From: Ipomoea triloba
Lineage: Eukaryota; Streptophyta; Magnoliopsida; Solanales; Convolvulaceae
NCBI RefSeq assembly: GCF_003576645.1
Contig: NC_044923.1
Location: 17,386,022 to 17,450,021, forward strand
Reading direction: 5' to 3'
DNA: 64,000 bases
A program made the position numbers and the translations under genes. How positions within the stretch are numbered: position 1 is the stretch's first letter; the number at the start of each line of letters is the position of its first letter. The notes beneath the pieces are model-generated. The model saw only the letters and a list, made by a program, of their open reading frames with translations. It ran no database searches and had not been told where the DNA came from. This document shows, piece by piece, positions 11,780 to 22,124 of this stretch.

Positions 11780-13690
11780 TTTTTAAAAAAAAAAAAAAGA
11801 GAAAAGAAAAGAAAAGTAATGGTGAATATTTTATGTTTAAATATTTTTAAAATTAATGTTGTTTGTAGTAGATGTACCATAAAAACTTTTCTACCAAAAA
11901 GGGGGGATTGGGTGTGTGTGATTATAGATTAAAGATTAATTTAAGGTCTACTAGCACTCTAACAATATTATTAAAATATTTAATTCTACCCCCACTTGCT
12001 CACTTAATTAAAAATAGATACTCTATTTATACTTAATGAAGAAAAAAATGATTATTATATTATAACAGTAATTGACAAATGTCAAAGAAAGATTTTAGGA
12101 TTTGGTGGGGTCTTAAACAAATCTGTCACTGTACTTAAATGCTTAATTTAAGTTTACTTTTATTGACCAATTATATAATATATTGGACTAGTGGGGGCTT
12201 ATTATTTATTGTTATAATTATTCTCTACCAAAGCTATTAATATAGTAATATGTGGAATTAATTATTAGGTGTGGGTGCCAAGTCCCATCTCAGTCCAGTT
12301 CCTTCAACTGTGCATGTTTGATTATTCAGCACTTAATTGAGGGTTCTTTGTAATTATCCATTTAATTAATTAATTGTTTAATTAGGGTCTATTCTTGACC
12401 ATGTTTTAATTTGGGGCTGTGCAATATCATTTTTAAAAATATGATGGAAGAGTTGTTGCTGCTAAACTAAGGAATATTAAGAAGCTAAGTAACCAAAAGC
12501 GGTGGTTAAAGTGGCAAATGAGCTTCTTTGTAAAGACGATTTCTAGAATAATTCGAGTTTGATTTTCATAAGTGTCGACATTCGACAATTCTTCTTGGGC
12601 CAGCTCTTGTACCTCTTGAAGAGAACGGAGATTAGTCAAGTGGACCTGACCTGCACCGTTAAACAGATAAAGAAAGACTCGGACCGCCTCGTGGTTCAAA
12701 AAAAAAAAAAAAGAAAATTAAGAAGTGGGCAATGATGTCAGTATGTATACTAAATAGTTTGTTTAGACGGATCTGGGTATATCTTCTTAGAGCAGGCATG
12801 TTTATTGATTAGTTGCAGAAAAAAAAATATTTTTGACTTTTTTAAAAAAATATTATATTTTTCAATTAAAATTTATTTAATTTAAAAAGTAAAAAATTAT
12901 TTAAAATTAAATTTTTTTTCTTTGTTTCAAATAAACATAATGTTGATTTTGTTAAACATATAATATACAAAAAAAAAAAAAAAATTGCAGTCCAACTATC
13001 AACTTAACCTTTTAATTGAAATGAAACATATGCTTTAATTTGATATCAGAGCTAATCTCATGCCTACCAAATGCTGTAGGTTCAAATCTTCACGATTCCA
13101 CGTAGAAAGTCTTTAATTAATAGAAATGATGGTGACCTAAAAACACTAAAAATATATTTTCCAAAAATTAAAAACAAGCAATTTAAGTTTAATAATTTGG
13201 AATTTGATTTCTTTATATACAAACAAACAAAAAAAAGAAAGAGAGGAGGAATATAATCAATCACAGAGTTCAATGTTGATAGAATGGATTTTGAATTATT
13301 CCATTGTCTATATATAATATGATAAGATAATATATGTATATGCATTGGTGGAAGCAAGCCCACCAATAAATCTTGCATGCTCCATTCATTCTCACCTCTT
13401 TTCTAGTCTTTTCCAATTGCCTTTAATTTCTTGCTTTAGGGGAAGAATTCCAATTAGGCATGCTATCATCAACCATTTTCCTCTCTATAATTTATCCCAT
13501 TTCCTTAACATGTGGAACAATTTTGTGACCCCAAATCTTGATTACAAGATATTGGATGGGTTTTAATTGGTGGTTTTGTGGGTAGTGGGTTGGGTTATTT
13601 AATTAACTATTATCTCTTTCTTTTTATTGAATTTTTTAATTATATCTTATTATATATAATATTTTTTTCAATTTGTTAACTTTTTATCAG
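11780..13690. other. Intergenic sequence, no gene seen
   Basis: AT-rich with several A/T homopolymer runs. Around 13040-13100 the phrase GTAGGTTCAAATCTTCACG resembles a tRNA B-box and may be SINE debris. No frame has a recognisable domain. Confidence 0.4.
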
Positions 13691-13696
13691 ATAGGA

Positions 13697-14010
13697 ATTA
13701 GCCTTTAATTTTCTAAGTTGTCACACCACAACCATCAGCTAGTAGCAAATCTTTCATGGTCGTTGGTGTGGAGTCCCAAATAGTCATTCTCTAATCCCCA
13801 GCTTATCCCTTGTTGGCAAAAAAATTCGCACAGGTAGGGAGCCCCACCAAATTTGGGGGGTGGGGGGAGGGGGGATTAGCCTTTAGCTCTTCGAGTTGTC
13901 ATGCCAGCCATCAACCCGTAGCAAATCTTCCATGACCACTGATGGGGAGGTCCAAATAGTCGTTTCCTAATCCCCAATCTATCTGGCGTCAGCAAGAAAA
14001 TCCGTGCACT
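13697..14010 (+). repeat. Imperfect direct repeat, two copies of about 138 bp
   Basis: Copies at about 13697-13839 and 13873-14010 share ATTAGCCTTTA, GTAGCAAATCTT, CCAAATAGTC and CTAATCCCCA in the same order, with a G-rich spacer (13855-13874) between them. The origin is unknown. Confidence 0.7.
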
Positions 14011-14451
14011 TGTTTCTTTAGCTTGCTTTATATATAATATAGTATTAAATAAATTTGTGTAATCCTCACCCTTGACCTTGATTGGATAAGATGATTAGAA
14101 ACAAGACCTAAGATTTTATGTGCATGAATGCATCCAATGTATTTTACTTTTTTCCCTTGTGAACCAAATCTTCTATGCAGCTCAATATATCTATTAAAAC
14201 AATTATTTTTGGACAAAATTGACTAAATTAAACATTACAAGAATATTCAATCCATTTGAACTTTAAAAAGAAACCCAAATTGAATTACATTATTTCTAAT
14301 GTTGGGCAAGTCAATAAGGAATGTTTAATATATAACCTTAGTGATGCTTGTAGTACACTTGTCGCAAAATAAGATGAGCCATTCAACCACAATTTAATAA
14401 TTCGGTTCAAAAGTTGTTTAGCAAGTAAAAACAAGTCCAAAATCATTCTTT

Positions 14452-14511
14452 AATTGGAAAGGTGGGTATTAAAAGAGGCTTAATTGGAAAGCTGGGTATT
14501 AAAAGAGGCTA
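14452..14511 (+). repeat. 30-bp tandem duplication
   Basis: TAATTGGAAAGGTGGGTATT and the ten bases after it are followed at once by a second copy with one visible difference (AAAGCTGGG). Confidence 0.8.
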
Positions 14512-14639
14512 TCATTAAGTGTGTTAAATTAATTCTGTGTTTCATATCAATTAAAAATCTAAGCTGAATTATACGCAAACACAACGGGCCCCTTCCAGTA
14601 GTCTAACTCTACCCATGATCTTTGGCATGATGTTGACTC

Positions 14640-15068
14640 TAATACAAAATTAAAGTATGTGCACTATTTTAACTAAAAGTTAAACTAACCGACAGTTGGA
14701 CTGCACATTTATATTTATATATTACATTCTCAACAAAATTAACCAACATGGTTTAATTGGTTAACCATTAACCAAATTAATTTGATCGATTACTGTATTA
14801 CATTTGTTCAATTCATGGTTAATGATTGTTAAAAACTCGATTATTGATTAATTTAGTAAAAAAAGAAACTCAGAATTTACCAAATTAGTATTAAATAAAT
14901 AGCATATATAATTATATGAAATAAAATTGTGATTAATTCGATTTTGTTAATTCAGTAAATTGTATTTCGGTTCGGTAAATTAAACGGTTTCACCAAAATA
15001 ATATTTCACTTAATTAGGATTTAGTTAATTCAATTTGAACTTAATTGAATTAACCAAATCAACACTTC
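14640..15068. other. AT-rich repeat region with AACCAAATT/TTCGGTT words
   Basis: Contains many short direct and inverted words such as TTAACCAAATTAAT and ATTTCGGTTCGGT, of the kind seen near ends of plant hAT elements. No boundaries, target duplication or coding region found. Confidence 0.3.
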
Positions 15069-15084
15069 AAAAAGTGAAATTATT

Positions 15085-15279
15085 ATGTTAAGGAAAATGC
15101 ATCTATGATTCATGATGTAATTTTCCGTTTTGCTAGGCGATCTGCGAATCGTGCAGCCCATGCTATGGCTAGGGAGGCCGTTTCTGTATCAGGTTGCGGG
15201 GAGTGGTTGTCTTCCCCTCCTCCGTTTCTTGTGAACATTCTGAGCTCTGATTTAATACATTAAGTTTTTACCTTCAAAA
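15085..15279 (+). mobile_element. 5'-truncated L1 LINE (195 bp) with 16-bp target duplication
   Basis: Flanked by AAAAAGTGAAATTATT at 15069-15084 and 15280-15295. The insert encodes the end of a LINE RNase H domain (RRSANRAAHAMAREA, then a SGCGEW-type C-terminus), then a short 3' UTR and an A-rich tail. The C-terminus matches the stub at 51104-51199, so both come from one LINE family. A third AAAAAGTGAAATTATT lies at about 15313-15330. Confidence 0.85.
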
Positions 15280-16045
15280 AAAAAGTGAAATTATTTTTTT
15301 TTTTTTTGGAATAAAAAGTGAAATTATTTAGTTAGAGTTTTTTTTTTTTTTTCATGGACAAAGTGAGATGTAAAACAATGTCCGAAGAAAGAGTTTAATT
15401 TTGTGACTTATGATGTCATAGAAACTCCCATTAATTTATGAATAATACTACATTTTATAAATTTTAAGAAAAAGTATCAAATTGGTAATCTAAATATATC
15501 GAACAACAATCAGGTCTTTTAAGTCAAAAGCGCTCTAATGAAATCTCTTAAACAGATAAATTAGTGCAATTACTCTTTAATATGACATATTCAGCACGTT
15601 ACCACCGATGTGGTGCAAGAAGTGTAGTCTTAAAGGGCGTAGTTAAGGTCTATGTTTGTATCAGTATTAAAATACGGAGTGCTTTTAATTTTTCATATTT
15701 GTGAGATTTCAATACTTTAGAGTATATTTTGATGGTGAAATTGATAGAGAATTTCATGAGTACATGAGTCTCATGAGTAAGGATAAGATGATGAAATTGA
15801 TAGAGAATTTCATGAGAGTTGATAAAGGGAATATAGATGATGATAGAGATAACACTAAGAAATAGAATAATTTCGTTGAGTTACAACTTTTGTTTCACAA
15901 AGTTAAAATAATAATAATAATAATAAAAATTTAAAAAAAAATCTTTGTTGTCTAACAGAACAAACTGAAACACTAATTTCTTAATTGAATTAGTACATGG
16001 GTTTAATTTTTATTATTTATTATATTTGAGAATATTAATCATTAA

Positions 16046-16170
16046 GGGTGTGTTTGGTTTGCACATGGGAATCGGAATCGGAATGAGTATCAAATATTTG
16101 GTAATGGTAATGAGTTTTGGTGAAAGTATTTTGCATGTTTGGTAGTAAGGTGGAATGAGAATGATTATTA
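16046..16170. mobile_element. Left part of a second PIF-like MITE
   Basis: Begins GGGTGTGTTTGGTTTGC after TAA and continues with GGAATCGGAATCGGAATGAG, a common plant MITE subterminal phrase. It is interrupted by the element at 16171-16486. Its right end was not found; the poly-A gap may hide it. Confidence 0.5.
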
Positions 16171-16486
16171 GGGTGTGTTTGGTTGACAGATTTAGCTACG
16201 AGAAATGGGTATCAAAGTCATTGCTATTGTTTAGTTGATAGGTTTTTAGAAGACTACATACTATGGATTTTTATTACCCCTTAATTGCAAAACTCGTTCC
16301 CTAATAAAATAAGGGTTTTATTTCCTTCCCCCTCAACCACTTCCCCAACTAGTAATGTCTACATTGTAACAGAGTCAATAGTATTCAAAAATACTCATAG
16401 TAATGTTCTAAAAAACTGTCAACCAAACAATAACAATGACTTTGATACCCATTCCTAATAGCTAAACCTGTCAACCAAACACACCC
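16171..16486. mobile_element. PIF/Harbinger-like MITE with long inverted repeats (316 bp)
   Basis: GGGTGTGTTTGGTTGACAG at the left and its inverted form at the right. Pairing continues for about 60 bp (TTTAGCTA, ATGGGTATCAAAGTCATTG). The flanks are TTA on the left and TAA on the right, so the 3-bp duplication is not exact. It is inserted in the MITE that begins at 16046. Confidence 0.75.
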
Positions 16487-16652
16487 TAAGTATTCAGTAT
16501 TCATCATTTTTAAAATTGATTTTTCTATTGGTTTAAAGCGGTGTTATCTTAGAGAATTTTTAGTGGAAGTTTTTTATGGGTTTTCGATTATACGAAGGGG
16601 AGAGGAGAGAAGATCCAAGATCATATCCAAACATCTTATTTTTATCAGTAAA

Positions 16653-16653
<1 letters not shown>

Positions 16654-16715
<62 letters not shown>

Positions 16716-16919
16716 NNNNNNNNNNNNNNNNNNNNNNNNNNNNNNNNNNNNNNNNNNNNNNNNNNNNNNNNNNNNNNNNNNNNNNNNNNNNNNNNNNNNN
16801 NNNNNNNNNNNNNNNNNNNNNNNNNNNNNNNNNNNNNNNNNNNNNNNNNNNNNNNNNNNNNNNNNNNNNNNNNNNNNNNNNNNNNNNNNNNNNNNNNNNN
16901 NNNNNNNNNNNNNNNNNNN

Positions 16920-16962
<43 letters not shown>
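16654..16962. other. Poly-A tract with assembly gap (16716-16919, 204 N)
   Basis: 62 A, then 204 N, then 43 A. As at 8.3-9.1 kb, the gap sits inside a homopolymer and its stated length should not be trusted. Confidence 0.9.
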
Positions 16963-16964
<2 letters not shown>

Positions 16965-17039
16965 AAGAAAATCAGAAGAAAAATCACCTGAAAGTTACAT
17001 ATGCACCTAGCGGGTACATCAAGGTAGGTGGCAGTTAGC

Positions 17040-17880
17040 GACCATCCTAACTTTTGATTTTTAATTTAATTATTTAATTAATATTTTTTTTATTTTGTTT
17101 TTGTTTTTGTTGTTTAATATAATGAGAATGTAAAATTCACTTGGTAAAAAAGGGATGCTCTAGAGTGAAATCTAGAAGATGTTCATGCGTTAGTTTCTAA
17201 TTGCAATATATATATAATATAATTTTGTGACAAAACACGTGCCATCTGTCCTCCATTTCATTACTATATTTATTATTTGTTGTGTAAGAAAAACAAGAAT
17301 TGGATGCATACCATACCAACTAGTTAATGGCAGTCACGGAATAAGCATATTTTATTCAATTTATTTTCTAAAATTCGTAATATAAATGCATTTTATTAGT
17401 GAAATTGTCAGATATGACATTTTATGACATGTCAATAGTTGTTTTATTCAGGTCATATAAAAATGAGATATAGATTTATTTTTTTTTTTAATGAAAGAAG
17501 GAAAGTTAGTATTAAATATGATATGTTTCATCTTAATTAAAATTTGGGAGAAGAGAAGAAGTTGATAGTTACCTTGGGGACTATACATACGTTTATTAAC
17601 CCTACATAGATGTGGACTGATTACTTCACGTGGAAATAGTCCTTTTTATCAGGTAGCATGAAGATTAAAGAACATGTTTCATCTTTGTTAAAAATCTAAA
17701 TTGATAGTTGAAATACATACACACATAGATAGAGAGAGGTGATAGCGATCAAATAAGAACTTGCACTAAGAAAAAACCTATGATCTATGAACCAATCAAA
17801 GTCATTCATCTAGCAATACTTAACATATTTAATTTAAAGCAAGGGAGAAAGAAAAATGCAATGATATTTTTATAAATAAC
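17040..17880. other. AT-rich intergenic sequence, no gene seen
   Basis: No frame or repeat structure recognised beyond short A/T runs. Confidence 0.4.
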
Positions 17881-17884
17881 TTGA

Positions 17885-18040
17885 GTGTATTACCCTTAAC
17901 CAAAGGTCAAGGGTTCGATCCTTGGCTTTGGGTATGGAGCAACCTTAAATCTCCAGGTTAGCTGTCCCACCCAATAGAGGTGCCTATAATCCCGCGAGAG
18001 GATTAGTCACTGTGTTCGAAGGTGGAAACCCAGGGCTACA
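17885..18040 (+). mobile_element. tRNA-related SINE-like sequence
   Basis: Contains CAAGGGTTCGATCCTTGGC, a good RNA polymerase III B-box (GGTTCGANNCC type), followed by AGGTTAGCTGTCCCACCC and GTGTTCGAAGGTGGAAACCC, then an A-rich run. No target duplication recognised. Confidence 0.5.
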
Positions 18041-18276
18041 CCCAAAAAAAAACTTGAGTGTATCCCATTATATGTGATTGTGAAAGTATAGTCAAAGGGT
18101 CTACCTTCTAAAGTGTCGCTTGGTTCATAGAATGTTAGATTAGCTTAGTTAAAATTGATGTAGGTAATATAAACATGTTGGTTTATAGCCTTATAGGATA
18201 TATATTCCTTAATATACCTACCATATTTTCATGTATTTCAATAAACTTTAAAATTAAAATGAATAAAGAAGATAAT

Positions 18277-18395
18277 GATATCATCTCTTTTTTCGGGTAC
18301 TACTTCTCAAGGAGGCACTCCACATTGGGGTTCAAACCTGAGACCTCTCATTTGAGAAGTCACAACTATGTCGTTTGACCACAAGGCCTTTGGCA
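18277..18395 (-). mobile_element. tRNA-related SINE-like sequence (CCTTGTGGTC family)
   Basis: Read on the minus strand it gives GGCCTTGTGGTCAAACGACA, then CAGGTTTGAACCCC, matching A-box and B-box spacing of tRNA-derived SINEs. It relates to copies near 21040-21180 and 30894-30990. A short ATATCAT repeat on both sides could be its target duplication. Confidence 0.5.
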
Positions 18396-18534
18396 ATATC
18401 ATGTATAATTACATGATTTTAAAATAATTAACTAAAAACTTAAATTTGAGAAACAAGGTTATTTCATAAGCCTACATGTTATATTCCCTTGGGAAACTAG
18501 GATAACATGAACCAAATAATAGTGCTGTAAAATT

Positions 18535-18905
18535 CCAGCCTACGCGCTATAGGTGTCGGTCGGCCGCTTAGGCGCTGATCATCGGCCTAGGCCTCCTAGG
18601 TACTGACAAGGCCGCCTAGTCGGCCAATATATAGCTATTGTTTTTTTTTCTTTTAAATGGGTTATTTCACTCAAAACAACATCGTTTTGAGCGAAATAAC
18701 CCTAAATTGTTCAAACTCTAGATTTTTTAGGTTAATATTTAATATTTTAGAATTAACTGTTAAAGTATTAAATACTTTATAATTATTAGTCTTAAAACAT
18801 TTTAAACAAATTTTTTAAAGATAAAAAGAAAATACACGGGCACATAGGCGCCGTAGGTGCTAGGCACCCCTGGGCGCCCGAGAACGGCTAGCGATTTTTT
18901 CGACA
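18535..18905. mobile_element. GC-rich-ended MITE, hAT-like
   Basis: Both ends are rich in GGCCGC/GGCGC words (CGGCCGCTTAGGCGC at the left, GGCGCCGTAGGTGCTAGG at the right) around an AT-rich core. This is a pattern seen in hAT-type plant MITEs. Exact ends and target duplication were not resolved. Confidence 0.4.
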
Positions 18906-18909
18906 ATGC

Positions 18910-19760
18910 CAAATATAGAAATGTAAGCTTTGGAATGTTACATAAACTTTGTTATGTTGTATAACTTGAAACAAACACTTGCGAGTGTATGCTATAATTG
19001 TTATTATTATTTGGTTTAAAGTTTTTTTTTTTTTAAGGTTTGGTGTAAATGTTTGCTTTTTACTATTTAGAGTTTAGTATTTATACTTTACTTATCAATA
19101 CTATAAAGTACACCAAACAATACTATAAAATGCACACAATGTGAAAGTGCAATATGCTTATGGTTTACCTTTTAGAGTTTATGGTTAAGATTTTTATTTT
19201 TTTTTGGTCATTTAAGGTTTAGTTTATAAGCTTAGATAAGAGGGGTTTTTTTCTTAAAAAAATTGTTTAGAACTTAGTATTTATGGTTTAGGTTTGAGTT
19301 TAGTTTTGACGATTTATCAAGGAATGTACTTTATAATTTTGCTAAGGTGCATGCAATTCATAGTTTTGTTAAACGCACATTAAAGTTTGAGTTATTTATA
19401 AAAATGTAATTGCGTTTTTTTTTCCTTTTCCTTATTTTATAGCTGTTAAATTTCTCTAATTGACAATTTTGATTAGTTACTAGTTTTCTTATAGGCGTAT
19501 GTATGTTATGTGAGTGTGTATGTGTATATATGATGCTCAACAATAAATAATTAGTTAATTGAAGAATACATTATGTCTAAATTAAAAGTTTCAATTTACT
19601 ATTAGTTGTTGAATTGTAAATTTCTTATTTATATATTATAGGTTCAACATGAGTTATCTAGAGTAAAGATGGAAGTGACAATTTTGACTGAGAAAACAAA
19701 GTGCAAAATTGACAAAACAAGCAAAAGACCAAAATGAGATTTTTGTCAAATTAAAGCTGT
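18910..19760. other. AT-rich intergenic sequence, no gene seen
   Basis: Repeated TTTAGGTTTAG and TTTATGGTTTA words only. No domain in any frame. Confidence 0.4.
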
Positions 19761-19771
19761 GATTATAATTT

Positions 19772-20172
19772 GACTTCATTTCACTTTTGTCCTAAATTTA
19801 TAGGTTACAGTTAACTTTTAATCATTTTTTGTTAGAATATCTTCATATAATCCTAAAATTATTGTGGCATTGCCATTTTTAGTCCTCCATCAACAAAATC
19901 GTCAAAATATCGTTAAATACAAAGACATTTCAATCTTTTTTATTCAAAAAAGGTTGAACCGCTATATTTTTTATGTTTTTTTTAATCATAATTAAAAACC
20001 AAAATGCTCTTATATTTAATAATATTTAAACTGTTTTGTTGATAAAGGACAAAAATGGTCATGACACAATAATACTATGACCAAAAGTAAATATTCTAAT
20101 AAATATTTAAAAAAAAAAAAGACTTAAAGTGGCATGTCACCTATAAATTTAGGGTAAAATTGGAATTAACTC
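19772..20172. mobile_element. MULE-type foldback MITE with perfect 9-bp target duplication
   Basis: Flanked by TTATAATTT at 19763-19771 and 20173-20181. The inner arms match the family at 3322-3721 (TTTAGTCCTCCATCAACAAA, GACAAAAATGGTCATGACAC). The right end is GGAATTAACTC; the left end (GACTTCATTTC) has diverged. A 9-bp duplication is the Mutator hallmark. Confidence 0.8.
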
Positions 20173-20179
20173 TTATAAT

Positions 20180-20960
20180 TTAGAATTCAATAGAATTTAG
20201 GATTCCATATGAAATTTATTTATTATTTTTGTGTATCATGAATTCATGGCGTTTGGTATTTAATGATGATTTACATCAAACTCTTACCAAATTGAATCTA
20301 TTGTTGGACCCATTTGAGAGAATTGTATCAATTTGAAACCAAATTCTTTTTTTTTTTTTGAAAACATTTGAAACCAAATTCTTAATTAAGTAAATTTGAA
20401 TTCCTTTTATCTCGAAACATGTGAATGGTAAATTCATTAGAAAAATGTATAAAGAGAAACTACTCCATATTATATTATAGAGAGAGAGAGAAAAAAAAAA
20501 AGAATTGTACAAGACAAAGATTCCATATTTTTCATTTTAATAACATTTCATCCCTAATTTCTTATTCATTGATGGCTCCACGTACCTTAAAGTATCACAT
20601 TTTAGAGATAGAACTTCTCTTTATTAGGTTAGCAATATCATCATTTTGGAAAAGAATTGTATATATCAAGTATAATACCATGTTTGTATTTGTTATTGTT
20701 AATCATTTAGCAACACTTTACCTCTAATTTTCTTCTCTTTTTTTTTTCATCAAAATCAAAGGGTAACTTTATTAAGATGAAAGATTATAAGACGACAGAG
20801 CATCAAGAATGAAATCAAGAAAAGTGATATGTCATTCTATACAATTTGACAGATAAACGATCTCCCTAACATGCAATCACATAGTATAAGTTACTGAATT
20901 CACAGATCGCTTGCACAATTTGCAACACTTCTTTAACATCATCAATAAGCAAATCAAAAG
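20180..20960. other. Intergenic sequence, no gene seen
   Basis: AT-rich, with a (GA)n stretch near 20480-20495 and a duplicated TTTGAAACCAAATTCTT phrase at about 20332-20349 and 20367-20384. Confidence 0.4.
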
Positions 20961-20969
20961 CAAAAGTAA

Positions 20970-21180
20970 CTAACCCTACCCAAAATGCAATACCAACTTG
21001 TTGTGCATCTAACCCATCCACAACCCTACCCAAAATGCAATGCCAAAGATTATGTGGTCAAGTGGCATCCGGTGTCCCGATTAACACTCTCACATGGATG
21101 TGGGAGTGGGTTTGAGCCTCAGTGGAGGCAACTATTGACTCGTTGTGCTTTAGTAGGTATGAACAGATACTAGCCCGGGG
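20970..21180 (+). mobile_element. tRNA-related SINE-like sequence (CCTTGTGGTC family)
   Basis: TTATGTGGTCAAGTGGCATCC, then CACTCTCACATGG and GGGTTTGAGCCTCAGTGGAGG, aligning with 30894-30990. The phrase AACCCTACCCAAAATGCAAT is duplicated just upstream at about 20971-20990 and 21022-21041. Confidence 0.5.
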
Positions 21181-21461
21181 GTCCTTGGAGTTAGAGATTC
21201 AACCTTTTAGGCGAACAAGTAAATTCCTCCCTAACTCTTAGTCTCACTTTTCCACATAGTAAAGGTGCCCAACCATGGAGCAGCCTTGGGCCCAAATTGA
21301 GGAGATCCCTTGTGTGCATTAGCATTTGGCCGTGTGCGAACCACAGCGTGGGGGTCCTTGGAGTTAGAGATTCAACCTTTTAGGAGAATAAGTAAACTCC
21401 TCCCTAACTCTTAGCCTCACTTTTCCACATAGTAAAGGTGCCCAACCATGGAGCGGCCTTG
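21178..21461 (+). repeat. Direct repeat of about 105 bp flanking a short spacer
   Basis: Copies at about 21178-21288 and 21351-21461 both run from GGGGTCCTTGGAGTTAGAGA to CCATGGAGC(A/G)GCCTTGG and are nearly identical. The sequence resembles the tail region of the SINE family at 25020-25252, so this may be a SINE array or local duplication. A PIF-type right end (TTTCCAAACAGACC) follows at about 21540-21553. Confidence 0.7.
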
Positions 21462-21589
21462 GCAAACACAACCATCCCAACCCTCCCCAAATACCCAACA
21501 CAGAAAAATCCAAAAAATGATCGGAAGTCATTTTTCGGGTTTCCAAACAGACCTTTAATTTCTTTAATATTTTCTTATAATTTATAAAT

Positions 21590-22112
21590 GAGTTAATTCC
21601 AGCAATGGTCCTCCGACTATGTTGATTTTCTAAAATTAGTCCTCGACATTTAATTTGGACAATTTAGGTCACTTGACTTTCAATTTTTTTCCAATAATGT
21701 TGGTCCTTTCGTCAAATTTTGGTTAAGTTGAGGTCAAATGAAAGGGTAAATTGTCTGTTCACCTGTTTAGTGTATTATTACTTGTATTTCTCTTGTCCTA
21801 TATGCTGTATATATGAATATAATCTCAGTCGAAGTCTTAATCGAAGCCATATAATCTCAGTTGAAGTCTCTTCGACTGAGATTATATTCATATATATAGC
21901 GTATAGGACAAAAGAAATAAGAGTAATAATACACTATATAGGTGAACGAACAATTTTACCCCTTCACTTGACTTCAACTTAACCAAAATTTGACGAAAGG
22001 ATCAACATTTGAAAAATTTTGAAAGTCAAGGGACTTAAATTGTCCAAATTAAAAGTCGATGACTAATTTTGGAAAATCAACATAGTCGGAGGACCATTAC
22101 TGGAATTAACTC
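21590..22112. mobile_element. MULE foldback MITE with perfect 9-bp target duplication (523 bp)
   Basis: TTTATAAAT lies at 21581-21589 and again at 22113-22121. The ends are GAGTTAATTCCAGCAATGG and its inverted form. The arms pair over nearly the whole element, down to a small loop near 21850, so the element could form one long hairpin. It has no coding capacity. Confidence 0.9.
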
Positions 22113-22124
22113 TTTATAAATTTA

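Noticed and set aside
16563..17010. Poly-lysine or poly-phenylalanine frames around 16.7 kb
   Set aside because: By-products of poly-A around an assembly gap.
17885..18040. A genuine tRNA gene
   Set aside because: Only a B-box-like GGTTCGATCC is clear; no cloverleaf with acceptor and anticodon arms could be drawn, so SINE-like is preferred.
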